This document shows positions 1-11,068 of a stretch of DNA of 64,000 nucleotides, one piece after another. This stretch comes from Terebella lapidaria (lineage: Eukaryota > Annelida > Polychaeta > Terebellida > Terebellidae), in the NCBI GenBank assembly GCA_949152475.1, contig OX424566.1:33420423-33484422 (forward strand). The letters run 5' to 3'. Position 1 is the stretch's first letter, and the number at the start of each line of letters is the position of its first letter. The position numbers and the translations under genes are program-made. Under the pieces are notes generated by a model. The model was not told the DNA's origin and did no database searches. It saw only the letters and a program-made list of their open reading frames with translations.

Positions 1-480
1 GTGTTACATATTCACTGCGGTCCTATATTGTGTTTACAGGACGTTCTGGGACATGTCATACAGGTGTTACATATTCACTGATGTGCTATATTGTATAACA
101 GGACGTTCTGGGACATGTCATACACGTGTTACATATTCACTGCGGTCCTCTATCGTGTTTACAGGACGTTCTGGGACATGTCATACACGTGTTACATATT
201 CACTGCGGTCCTATATTGTGTTTACAGGACGTTCTGGGACATGTCATACACGTGGTACACATTCACTGCAGTCCTATATTGTGTTTACCGGAAGTTCTTG
301 GACATGTCATACACGTAGTACACATTCACTGCGGCCCTATGTTGTGTTCACAGGACGTTCTGGGACATGTCATACACGTGGTACACATTAACTGCGGTTC
401 TATATTGTGTTTACAGGACGTTCTGGGACATGTCATACACCTGGTACACATTCACTGCGGTACTCGTGGTTATAGGCGTT
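1..480 (+). repeat. 63-bp tandem array copying a 3' splice site plus exon start
   Basis: The motif GGACATGTCATAC recurs at 49, 111, 174, 237, 300, 363 and 426, so the unit is 62-63 bp. Each unit holds a pyrimidine-rich stretch ending in TTTACAG (or a variant) followed by GACGTTCTGGGACATG. That is the acceptor and first bases of the SLC5-like exon that starts at 417. Because 63 is a multiple of three, the copies stay in one reading frame as WDMSYTWYTFTAVLYCVYR-type 21-residue units, with one stop at 316-318. The array may continue left of the window. I read it as an intronic minisatellite born from an exon-intron junction, not as a repeat protein, although use of an upstream acceptor would add in-frame residues. 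Confidence 0.9.
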
Positions 481-1089
481 TCCAGCGTCATTAGCGTCTT
501 CGTGCACTTGATGAAACTGTGTACATGTGAAGGTAAAATTACTGAATGATTTTATGTCTTTTCATATAGTTTTCTTTTCATGAACGTGCGTATATGCAGC
601 TTTAAATATAAATTCCTCAGGAAATCATGAAAGTTTTATTTCAGTTATAAACGCATCCACATAGATAATATCAGTAGAAGTGGACTATTCACTCGTGTTT
701 GAAACTCATTTTGATAGGTTACGGTCTGAAGAGTTTCATGCCCTCCGCGGACGTTCGCTTTACGTGGGATGACTTCCTTGTAGCTATGGGGTGTCGCAAA
801 AACACTCGTGAAATGGTAAGTAATAGAATATAATCATTGTGCATAGGTATGCGCTAGTGGAACGTATCAAGATGATGTTCTATCATGATGATGATGATGC
901 GACTTCTATCGTGATAATGATGCGATAAAATTATTTCATCAGGTGGAAGAGACGGAGTATGAGATGAATGTTCAGAAAGCTGAGGAGTTTGATGATATCA
1001 AGGGAGGAGTGTCGGAGAAGAATGGTCAGATCAACCCGGGCTACTCATCGTCCGCGTATGAAGAAGTCCTATACAACGATAGATTATAG
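417..1089 (+). CDS. C-terminal exons of an SLC5-like sodium/solute symporter (5' part outside window)
   Basis: Three exons join in phase: 417-532 (after TTTACAG, donor GTAAAA), 718-815 (after GATAG, donor GTAAGT) and 943-1089 (after TCATCAG, stop TAG). The first encodes DMSYTWYTF followed by a hydrophobic span (AVLVVIGVSSVISVFVHL) and a Cys-rich juxtamembrane stretch. This resembles the last transmembrane helix of the SMVT/SMCT/NIS branch of SLC5, where an N-x-S-Y-x-W-Y motif leads into the helix. The last two exons encode an acidic cytoplasmic tail ending in EEVLYNDRL. Known family role: Na+-coupled uptake of iodide, vitamins or monocarboxylates at the plasma membrane; the substrate here cannot be told. 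The family call rests on a short region. Exact exon start is uncertain because the acceptor lies in a tandem array. Confidence 0.55.
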
Positions 1090-3098
1090 TGGACTGGTCC
1101 ATGTTTTTTTTTACTTGGAGAATACTGGACTTGTTGGGATGGGACATGCATTTATGTGGTATTTGCGTGAAATTTCGAGAAATTTGCTGGTTGACTTTTT
1201 TTATACAAATAATATACTGACTGAGATAAGGGAGGTTAACGTTTCGGCAGTCGGGTGCAATGTAGGTATTTTATCACCGTGCAACAGGAAATTGTATGCA
1301 GATTAGTTGTTTATAGTCATGTATACAACTCAAGTACTCACGTCATCACTTAAGACTGCATGTACATATTAACAACTACGCACAACTGAATTTGGGTGTT
1401 TTTTAATCTCAAATTTGACTGAGCTTTCAACGTGACAATGGCTATACAACACATACTAGGTTTTTTAACCTTGAAAATTCTTTTGTATATTTCATATGTG
1501 CATATTACTGTAAATCTATAAGGTATCCGTGCTATATAGGCAGTTTGGTACCCTCACGCAAATCCATTTAACGACTTCTCCACTTTGGTAGAGACTCCAA
1601 ATGTGAATGATAAGAGACAGTGTGCATTATTGATATGCAAATATACGTGTATATAAATGTGGAAATGTATTCGGAAACGACACTAAAATTCATTTTATTG
1701 TGCTGCTAAAACGTAACAATTCCAACTCTCTGTATGCGCAAGCCATAGAAACGCTGTCACAGACACATCAATAGCCTCACATATGATAATTATATAAATG
1801 TATGACACTGGTTCGGCGTTTCTCATTGATCAGCACACAGCGAATCTTTTCTAAACTTGCATGAAAGTCAGGCCCTCAGGACTACGAAAAACATATATTA
1901 ATATGATTGCTAATTGCGTAATGCTGCTTGGAACTTCCGAATAGTTGCGTCGTTCTTGATATAACAAGAATCGCCAAAAATTTCTTCCAAACTTTCCAAA
2001 ATTCCTCAGAGTCCAAAACTTCCCTCATTTTGTACTAGACTAAACTAGTCACAAAACAATTTTCCGAACTTTGGTTCGAGTGATAAAATCTATTGATTCA
2101 GCAGTGCCTGCTTTGACGGGGTGGAGGATTCCTGTTAAAGCAAAAAGAATCATCCAAAAACCCAATCAGCAGTGTTGATAAACGTCAGTTTAGTTGCGAC
2201 ATTATTTAAATGCACTTACAAGGTGATGTCTAGATAAGTACATCAATCATCTCATCTCTATCTTCGACTCTCTTCACAAAACTCCTGGATCCGCCCCTGC
2301 CATTATTATGAGCTCTGTGTATTTTCAAGAAATATGTTTGTAGATAGAAACACGATGCCGTTAACTCATATATGTATACTAGTGATTTGTACCAATTTTG
2401 ATTACTGAAAAATAATAAAACAAAATATACCCAAAGCATTTGTCTTCTTGAACACATGACAAGCAGCATACCCGACATACTGTAATGGCATTATTTTCGT
2501 ACTATTTCGGCAGGGTACCAAAATATAAGAATATAGGCACAAGAAATAGTTTGCGGGGAAAAAAATAGTTGTGTATTAATGGATATCAGAACGTATACGC
2601 CAGCTCAAAACATGACCTGAATATGAACGACAACGTAGCACACAACATATCATCGCTTAATTTATTAAATAGAGGGATATGAGCATATATAATAGTAACA
2701 CTTATCAATCAGTGTTATACGATACACACATATCAAAATCATTATCTGCAGTCTGCATACATTTACTGATATATTGCACAACAGTAGTTGGTATATTATA
2801 TGTGAAATCCATACACTGTCAGGCTTGCAGAATACATATCTGGCTATTATAAAGGTGCTACGCAAACCAATATAATTACATGTTAATATTTACATTCATG
2901 TTGTTGTGAAATTACTGAATAACATGTACATTCAAAACATCTCTTTGATTACATCTCATGTATTGTGAGTCAAGTTCGATAAAATACAAATTTAGCACTC
3001 GTCTTTGTGCGCCGTTGTAAACCCAGACACATTTAAAAACCAAATTTATGATATACAGAGTATAGCTACTCTCATCAAATGTTGTTTCATGATCTAGG
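1090..3098. other. 3' flank and intergenic DNA, no gene seen
   Basis: AT-rich sequence between the SLC5-like gene and the next convincing exons. Short open frames here lack splice context or recognisable composition. A CTGGATCCGCCCCTG motif at about 2284-2298 matches the ends of common marine-invertebrate inverted-repeat elements and is probably a remnant. The missing last exon(s) of the minus-strand cupin-like gene could lie here or up to 4805, but I could not identify them. Confidence 0.5.
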
Positions 3099-3516
3099 TT
3101 AAGGTAGTCCGCTCCAAACAGTGAGGGAAGGGGGTCAAAGAGTTTTTTTTTACAATAAATAACTGTATCAACATTATCTAGAGCTTCAAAATGACATATT
3201 TTATAGAGTAACTGTTCAGCATCCTAAAACTGAAAAGAAAATAGGGGGTCACCCTATCCGTTCGCATGAAAAACACGATGCAAGATGTGAATATGGACAA
3301 AAAATGTGCAAAAAGGCCATAATTTATGTCATTTTAGGTGATTGTGTGTGAATTTGATCGAACATGTAGAAGAAACGAGCACGGTGACCCCGTATTTTCT
3401 TTTCAGTATTGGGATGCTGATCAGTTACTCTATAAAAGAGGTCATTTTGAAGAGATAAATTTTCAAGAAATTACTTTTAAATTCGTTACCTCACTGTTTG
3501 TAGCGGACTACGTTAA
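3099..3516. mobile_element. TTAA-flanked foldback MITE, long copy
   Basis: TTAA at 3099-3102 is followed by GGTAGTCCGCTCCAAACAGT; the other end reads CACTGTTTGTAGCGGACTAC then TTAA at 3513-3516. Inverted similarity continues inward, for example the stretch at about 3181-3225 against 3409-3455. The element is therefore largely a 418-bp imperfect hairpin with no coding capacity. TTAA target duplications are typical of piggyBac-type transposition, so it is probably a non-autonomous derivative. A shorter relative lies at 9042-9286. Confidence 0.8.
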
Positions 3517-3819
3517 AGGACCTTACTGGCGTGTCGGTTGACAAAGGTCATATCCTGTAAGAGTTGTAGCACTTTGTTCTTATATATGCCAATTATGGCC
3601 TGTTAAACTGCTGTATTTCTTGCCGTAGTTCAGGGCTCGTGTTCCCAATGGTTGTCAGAAGTGACGTCACGTTTGTATTCACCCACGTCACAGCGAAATC
3701 TGAAAATAAAATGTGACAAAGCGAAAATGAACAAATATTCATATAGTGCCTTGATTATGGTATCCGAATTGTTTTATTGCACAAGAATGGACCGTCGGGG
3801 ATCTGCAGCTTATTGGCAT

Positions 3820-4290
3820 TGCCATGGTAACCTTGGCCTCAATATTATTTGAGACCAAGTTGAAGGTCACCAAAATATCACCCATATTTGACTTCCTTAT
3901 TGACACAATCCCAAGCTCTATCTGCATAATTTTGCATTTCATCTGCATAATTCAATCTACACATATGATGATCAGACGTGACCTTGTATTTCACCACTTG
4001 AGGTCAATTTGAAGGTCACCAAGATATACGTCATAACATGACTCCTAATTGGACATTCAAGATGTAAGCTTGCGCTTTGCTGGGTTCGAGGTCGAGGGCA
4101 CTGAAAGACCCGAGACAGGAGCGGATCCAGGATTTAGAAGGAGGGAGGAAAGGCGAGCATTTTTTACGGCCGGGGCCTGGGTCCCATTGAAGGGACCCCG
4201 ACAGCAGATATTTTTTTATGTCCTGTTCTTCTTGGCCTGTCCCGGGTATATAATCCACATAATTGTCCATTGATGCCCCTGCTTTGGAAA
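3820..4290. repeat. AAGGTCA-type repeat and GGATCC-ended element fragment
   Basis: GAAGGTCACCAAAATAT at about 3861 and GAAGGTCACCAAGATAT at about 4011 are near-direct repeats about 150 bp apart, as in other stretches of this window (16830-17340, 43490-43640). From about 4116 a CAGGAGCGGATCCAGG motif begins a GC-richer patch that resembles one end of a short inverted-repeat transposon; a clear matching end was not found. Confidence 0.5.
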
Positions 4291-4805
4291 GTTTGTAAAG
4301 TACTTTTTATGGGAAGCGCGTATAGGGTAAAGACAATATATGTCCCTGTGACTGCTAATATGGTAATAATGTCAATCAAGCTCTACCTCTAAGGTCTATA
4401 GTTCCGAATACTGTCCATGTTATTCTTCAACTACATTTGGGCCGTTCGAAGGATTCAAACCACACCATTCAAAACACATTTAATAAGACCGTGTATTTTG
4501 ACAGTCTTGTGTGAGATTAGTTTACAAATCTGATTGCCGCCAAAACGGCAAACATATTCATGCGAATGTAAGGGGAAAATTCATCAGTCCAAAACGGATC
4601 ATTTGAACACTCATAAAGACGGCGACGGATGGAAGATCACGACAAAATCTTATCAAGTAAACTGAACAATGCGCCTACAATACTTGATCGTTAATAATTT
4701 CAATATCCAATACACGGATTAGATATTATGTATGAATAATTAATTGTTATCTACACGTATACTAAAATTTATAATATTCAATATACCCAGCCGGCAAACA
4801 CTTAC

Positions 4806-7013
4806 CGCCTGTGCTGAGAGCCATGAGACTGTACTGGGTGACGTCGTTCAGTTTCAGCGCGTACCAGTCGGTGCTGTACAAGGTGATGGTGTAATGTGCC
4901 CCTGGTACTACCGTCGGGTCTCCCAGTACCTGGGTCTTCAGGCGTCCGCTCCTGTCTATCCTGTAGGTCTGGCAAAAATAGGGACAATAAGATCATTAAA
5001 CCCTTTCGTTCTTCTGTCCAGAAACAGATATATACAAACCAAATTTTTCTTATACTTGTGCCATACAATATTTTCAAGACAGTTGAAGTAATATGCTTGA
5101 AAATCAAAATTAATCACCAAGTGGTGCTCTTTTCGATGAAACGTGACTTCACGTTGCACCGCTTGGGGAGATATTGTATGGCAAGCACAAGATAACTTTA
5201 CTATTTACTGTAGAAGGAGTAATAACGCTGCCATCTATAATTACAGGTAAACACTACAATTACTCTATTAAAAGTAGCACTGTTCATTGTAGATTGCAAT
5301 ATTATGGAGGAAAAAATATAGGAGAAAACAATAACCTTGACAGTTGTGCCTCTTAACCATGTGAGTGACACAGCGACATCTGGCGACTGCCACGGCATGA
5401 TGCTGTTGTTCTCTAGCAGGAAGTATGTGGCGCCATCCTGCGATTGAATATTTGGTGGTTGGTAAGAGGACGGGACGATTAGCGCGTTCCTGCCGGCCGG
5501 TAACAACACGAATGTCGACTTGATTTCTTCAAGTTGCTCTTCAATACTTTTGTCCTTCCCATACCTAAAGCACATACAAAACTGTGTATATATTGACGAC
5601 GAACTGAAGATATATGTCATGCCGGTTATAAGGTGTATATTTGCCCTAATAAATAAGATACTAGACGGTTTAAGAATAAAATACCAATTACCTGACGCCG
5701 TAAAGTGTTCCCAGCACTGCCAGTCCAATAAGACAGATAGCTACCATAACGACGGCGACACATAGCGAACATTTATAATCACCGGCGGCCGGTTTCTCCC
5801 CGGCAGAGGGCCTCCGCTCCCTTGCGTCGCCATGTTTGTCCGTGAATATTCTTCGGGGGCGGATCTCAGCCTCGTCCCGTGTGAGCACGGTCGTTATATC
5901 TGAGGTGGATCCGCCCTTGGTTTCGGTGATTGTCCCGAGCGTCGGGTCGGGAACATTGTCAAATCCGCTGAGGGATTTACGCGGGAGCACGGGCGAATTA
6001 GGTTCGTCTGTCTCGGACTCCTCGTCGTGCGCGCCCGTGATAACGATGTCCGTCTTAGCCTCGGAGTTGTAGACTACAGCGTTGTTCCACGACACTTTCT
6101 TGCGGAAATTCCCAGGGAAATGTCGCTGATGACTCTTGAGAAGCCGTGGCATCGTCACGGGTTCGTCTTGTGGCACAGCTCCAGCGCCAGTCACCTCAGG
6201 CAGGTAGACGGGATTGTCGAAGGACTTATCCGACAGCGATGCTCTGTGCTCCTCCTTATGCTTGCTGACTTTCCCGTCCATGTGCATTTTGAAATCTCTG
6301 AAACTCTGTTTGGTGCGCGTTTCGCTGTCCGCGTCCGATCCCGTGCTATCGCGGAGGCCGTCACGAGGCACCGTGGAGAATAGCGCGTAGTTCCGCTTCC
6401 GGTCTGCCGTGGAAACCACGTGACCTGGAACTGGTGGCGGTGGAGCGGGAGGTGGCGACTTTTGTTTCGGGGATCGTCTCGGAGTTGCATCCGGGGACAT
6501 AGCAGCTGTAGGTGACGGGGACTGGGTGACGATGGGTGGTGGCGGTGGCGGCGGGGGTGGTGGCTGGGATCCATTTGGAGGTGGGAGCGGTGGCGGCGGA
6601 GGTGGTGGCGGCGGTGGAGGGCCATTGAATGTTGTTGGCGGAGGTGGCGGCGGCGGTGGCGGTGGTGGTGGAAAGTCCGCTGGATTGAACGGCGGCTTCT
6701 CTGAACCGTTCCGTTTTAGTGAATCCAGCTTGACGTCATCGCTAACGTTCATCGTAATCACGTGACTTCCGAAGTCCATACTCTTCGCTTTCAAAGTATC
6801 GTCCTCGGGGAAAGATTTGTCCATTGAGTCGAGAGTTCCCTCGCGGAAGGCCAAGCCATTATTATTGTTCGTTCCGTGCCTTACTTCGTCTACAGTCTGG
6901 TAGATTCTGTCCGGCTCAGGAGCTTTCTTCTTCTTGGCCTTGGGAAGCGACGATGGCGGATCAAACCCGGATCCCTTCTCCGGCTTCTTCGTTTTCTTCT
7001 TGGACCCGAACAT
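4806..7013 (-). CDS. Proline-rich single-pass membrane protein with cupin-like extracellular domain (3' end not found)
   Basis: Exons on the minus strand join in phase: 7013-5692 (ATG at 7013, donor GTAATT), 5564-5336 (after TGCTTTAG, donor GTTATT) and 4968-4806 (after TTTGCCAG, donor GTAAGT, phase 1). Residues 1-415 are hydrophilic. They start Lys-rich, carry three proline runs (about 114-160) with a DFPPPP motif of the kind bound by Ena/VASP EVH1 domains, and contain a KKVSW stretch resembling a PP1-docking RVxF motif. A membrane span (CVAVVMVAICLIGLAVLG) lies near 418-437. Exons 2-3 encode an outer domain with YFLLENNS...PWQSPDVAVSLTWLRG and VVPGAHYTITLYSTDWYAL, which resembles the DUF985/cupin_5 fold. 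Topology inferred as type II. No catalytic function is known to me for such proteins. At least one further 3' exon is expected but was not located. Confidence 0.72.
6525..6675 (-). repeat. GGT/GGC-rich tract encoding polyproline
   Basis: Three near-pure GGN runs on the + strand encode proline runs of about ten or more residues each on the minus strand inside the cupin-like gene. Such tracts are prone to length change; + strand open frames here are poly-glycine shadows. Confidence 0.85.
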
Positions 7014-7233
7014 GATGTTCGCCTTATCAACGCCTATGTGTCATTTAATTTGTTGATATTCTGTCAAAAATCCGTATTTTCTGATGCGTATATCCTGGGT
7101 GTGGTAAAATTGCTGGCTTTATAATCATTGAACACATGTATATGAGTTGACTTTCGATGTATATTTTGTATGACTATGTCCCAAATACGTCACAGGATTT
7201 GACTTTCTTCATGTTGTGTATCATAACAATATA

Positions 7234-8053
7234 TCACACCAGCCATCTGAACAAATGTATCATTTGATATCTCCACTGCCGTGAAGGGAACTCTATCAAA
7301 CGCTCTCCGTTTCTCTCAAGCTGCAAGGAAGTAAATCCTCGTGCAAAGAAACCAGTCGCCACAACAGCCAACAGACCTATGTACCCAGCGAAGTGAACGT
7401 GATCAGATCGCTGGTATCCGTGTTCTATGCAAGTCATGAGGCATGTACTAGTAAAAGCCGATTTGTTCGTCTGAAGAGTAAAAACAAGTGTGACCAAAGT
7501 TAATGTCAGCTAACTGATGCGAAAAGGTGCAGTGTGCAGGTGTTTTACATCAACAGGAATACACTCCCAACTGACAGAAATGCACATATAAGCAAGTTTT
7601 CATGCTGTTATTACATTAGATATATATTTTACAAGAAAATGTCACCAAGCCTGAATAATTGTGAAACATAAGTTTGTGAATATATAACTATAGAATACCT
7701 AGAAACATAACTTGTCTGCTTAACTGAGCATGTTAGAGCATGCATGGGTGTGGTATAGATGTATATCATAATATACCAGATAAAAGCACCAGTCATCAGA
7801 ACTTACTTATCATATACCTACGTGACGGCTAGCCTTGTCCCGATCGTAGTGCGTGAGTTATCCTTTCTGTCACGAAAACCACTCCCCTGTCATGTCGCTT
7901 TGCTTGTTGTTTGTCGATGTCAGAGCATGTCTTTTCGGTGCCTTCTCCGTGACCCCACCGGCGAAGTCAGGGTTTGAAGTAGGTACATACCGGCGGCCAC
8001 TAGCATGCAAGAAATCGTCAAACTCTTACCAACTGAAGCGGATCGGCCAACAT
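7234..8053 (-). CDS. Possible small two-exon membrane protein
   Basis: A minus-strand exon at 7470-7234 follows a strong acceptor (TTGTTTTTACTCTTCAG) and runs in frame to TGA. It encodes about 78 residues with a hydrophobic stretch (FAGYIGLLAVVATGFFARGF) and a basic C-terminal part. Upstream, an ATG at 8053 starts eight codons (MLADPLQL) ending at 8030 with a GTAAGA donor in the matching phase 0, giving an 86-residue product with a 557-bp intron. I recognise no family. The join is inferred from splice signals only; the exon could instead belong to a larger transcript. Its 3' end lies 220 bp upstream of the start of the cupin-like gene on the same strand. Confidence 0.35.
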
Positions 8054-8764
8054 GACTGATACATTGTACCTCGCGGAGGGCGGACGGACTCTATTGTGAT
8101 CACAGACGTTTTTACGGACCTACCCAATATCTAGTTTACATTATCTCTCTCGCTCCCATTCTTTCACGCTAGAGTTACCCATTGGAATGAGCATATATCT
8201 CGGAAATTACGGTGCACAAATGAGAAGTGTGTTAGCGGGTCAGCGCCGGTGTCATCAAATCTAGAGCGACTTCAACGCTACGCGAATATATATTTTAATT
8301 TACGCCGTGTTTTTGGTTTTATGTTCCTGGTGATAAGAATGGTTCTTTTGACAGATACCAAAGAGTTCATTACTTCCTCTTAACACCAAGAAAACACTCA
8401 TCGTGAAGGAATTTCCCCTTAACGTAATTAAAGACAAATATGACGCACACATTACTTGGATCTGCGAAGGATACAAACGCCTAATAGGGTAGTTTCATCA
8501 GCACGATTATTTTATAGTCGTATGTACGACTTCGACTCAGTCACTGGAACGGGACCATATCAATAACTCATGATTCACTGCATTGACACTGTTCACTGAA
8601 AATGTGTTTGGATAGACACTGAGTGCGCGTAAACGGATGGCAATAGTCGGTGGATTCGATTAATATGTTGATGCATGCCCATGCACAAAAGCATGTAGGT
8701 CCCCACGTGCACACCGAAACATTGTAATAGCATCAACAGAGTGTAGTTTTGACTTGGGAACACA
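8054..8764. other. Intergenic, no feature recognised
   Basis: No exon-like frame, RNA gene or clear repeat seen. It may contain the promoter of the small minus-strand gene, but I see no distinctive motif. Confidence 0.4.
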
Positions 8765-9040
8765 TCATACAACTAATTGATGGGGTTTGTTATGGACTAA
8801 TGGAAAGTTTTCATATGTTATTGGACAATTGTATACCAGTCTAAATCGATCAGGTGCAACAGTAAGAGGGACTAGGTTCCATAATACACACTGTTTTCCC
8901 TGATGAATCCCTTTTCTAATGTTTAGTCGGGCTTCAATTCTGTTAATTTTTTCCATTTCAGGTTTTTTATTGGCATCATCAAAATTTGTGATGTTGGTTT
9001 TAATTACATGGATATTAAAAAATATATTGTTATTCATTCT
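8765..9040 (-). repeat. Diverged copy of dispersed repeat A, minus orientation
   Basis: TTTTTTATTGGCATCATCAA and the preceding motifs match, at lower identity, the reverse complement of the 364-bp repeat best seen at 23704-24122. It directly abuts the foldback element at 9042. Confidence 0.5.
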
Positions 9041-9041
9041 C

Positions 9042-9286
9042 TAAAGTCCGCTCCAAACAGTGAGGGGAGGGGTCAAAGAGTTTTTCAAAATAAATTTTAG
9101 TAAATGTTTGATTTTTTATTTAATATGTCGAAGGAACCAGCATGGTGACCCCCCTGTTTTCTTTTCAGTATTAGAATGCTGATCAGTTACTCTATAAAAT
9201 ATGTTATTTTGAAGAGATAATATTCAAGATATAGCTTTTAAATTTTGACTTTTCATTACCTCCCTGTTTGTAGCAGACTACGTTAA
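9042..9286. mobile_element. TTAA-family foldback MITE, internally deleted copy
   Basis: It begins AAGTCCGCTCCAAACAGTGA and ends CCTGTTTGTAGCAGACTACG followed by TTAA at 9283-9286. Its interior matches the right half of the 3099-3516 element (ATGCTGATCAGTTACTCTAT), while much of the left half is missing. It is a second copy of the same family. Confidence 0.75.
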
Positions 9287-9794
9287 ACCACGTTTTCCCC
9301 AAACTATGTGCTTCAGGTAGTAATATGGCATGAATATATATATCAAAACGACTCCATTTCCCTTTCCCAATCTCTTATGAGTATCAATTAGGTCTACACT
9401 GGATTATTCAGCCTATGTGCACTGTAGGCTGATCATATAAATTACCAAACAAAAAATATGTCCATGTGACATATTTGAATAAGTCCGGACGTCCATGTCT
9501 GTGGATATTAGAAAGTGGCAGTCAGTCGTTGGACAGTTGGTTATTTATATAAATAATGGGTATACATCGGCTTGAGCATGCTTGTGCACGAGAAAAGTCT
9601 GTAATGTTTGTAAAGATAAATTCAATCGATCCTCCCCAACTGTGCTACACAATCGTCTGTAGGCACAATGAGCAATAGGACTATCTTGAAAACAGAACGA
9701 GTACTACTCATGCATTTTATTCTCCAGGCGCGTAGACATTTCAATGTATACTCTTATACATGTAATGTATACTGATTTTTCTAACTTTACAAAG

Positions 9795-10325
9795 GTATTT
9801 GACGATATCTTTGCGATGCTGAATGGTGTCGTTCTATGACTTGGTATACTTCACCTAGGAGACACACGGCAATTTCTACCAAATTTCAGACTTCTATCGG
9901 AATAATTGAAGTTGACAATCTACCCCAATGGTAAATTTCAGTCAAAAACGGGATGTCGAGAATCTGAGCTCATTTGAGGATTCGATCCTGTATACATTTG
10001 ATCCTGTATACATCGATCAGGATTCGAAGTATTGTTGTAATTTTATACCAGAAGACACATCGAGGTGTATTCTACACAAACATGCTGATTTTGAAAGATT
10101 GCACCACAGTGGTGCTACAAAACCGAGCAAATGCACATAGTTGTGTGCGGACCCAGAAATTAAATGACAGACCTAAATATAACATTGGGGTAGATTGCCA
10201 ACTTTTTAAATTTTCGTGATGGAACTCTGAAATTCGGTAAATACAATTGCCGTTTGACTCCCAGGTGAAGTATGCGAAGTTATAGAAAGATAACATTCAG
10301 CATCGCAAATGAGCTAAATATCAGC
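9795..10325. mobile_element. Foldback element, third family
   Basis: TTTGCGATGCTGAATG at about 9809 is mirrored by CATTCAGCATCGCAAA near 10294-10310. The mirror symmetry runs inward through the CTTCACCTAGGAGACACACG / CCCAGGTGAAG segments and the CAATCTACCCCAATGG / CATTGGGGTAGATTGCC segments, so arms are about 150 bp. The open frames at 9928-10296 sit in the arms and central part and look accidental. No coding capacity; target duplication not resolved. Confidence 0.65.
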
Positions 10326-10879
10326 GAAAAATTGTGTAAACGAGTGCTTATTCGTCCCTTTGTCTCACTCATAGGCCTATTGTAGGCCGCAGATTGAAAC
10401 CGTGTTTTTTTTTTTAAACTTGGGGACATATATTTTTCTGCGGGTGCTAGTGTGTCTCCTTTTCACACAGGTGGGCTTATAACCTACAGAAGGTATCCAT
10501 GATAGGCCTTCATGATAGGCCTACTCCTGCCATCAACGGATTTGCACACAAAAATGCAGAAAAATACCTATGTATAAATAAAATATAAATAGATTACATC
10601 AGAAATTTGTGTTTCACTGTTTATAATAAACAACTGCATATACCAAAATATGTTTTTTGATTCTGGAAAAAATCACTGATTTTTTAGGGGGTCAACTTTA
10701 ATAATTATTTGGAATCCTGGATAAATTTACAAAATTTGAAATCTACCGGATTTACAATAAAAGATCTAGGCCAAATTACTTTTCAGTCCTTTCACTCTTT
10801 AGTGGAAGTTCAAAATTCGAATCCGATTTGAATGTCCAAATATCGCATAATTTCTTCCTCAGATACACGCCAAACTGCT

Positions 10880-11068
10880 CAAATCACAGAACAAAAAAGC
10901 CATTTTTTTCTCGGGGGGCTTACGGCGCCCCGCGGACCCCCAGACCGGATAGCTTTAGGCCCATTTATATTTTACAGCCCCAGGCCCCTCTGTCGTTTAA
11001 TCCGCCCCTGATTTTGCAATAGATACAAACCCCGACCAATTAGGTTATCCAAAGACACACTGGCGTGA
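10880..11068. repeat. GC-rich element end plus fragment of repeat A
   Basis: A GC-rich patch ends in AATCCGCCCCTG (to about 11010), like the end of a CAGGGGCGGATCC-type element. It is followed by TTTTGCAATAGATACAAACC through AAAGACACACTGGCG, which matches an internal part of repeat A (23779-23830). Confidence 0.5.

Noticed and set aside
53-494. Overlapping open frames with repeated peptide units, as if a repeat protein
   Set aside because: All three frames stay open only because the 63-bp unit is a multiple of three. The unit contains an intron end, so it is best read as intronic repeat next to the SLC5-like exon.
968-1306. 112-codon frame
   Set aside because: It overlaps the last SLC5-like exon in another frame and continues into AT-rich 3' flank.
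6526-6765. Poly-glycine frame on the + strand
   Set aside because: It is the complement of the polyproline tract of the minus-strand gene.
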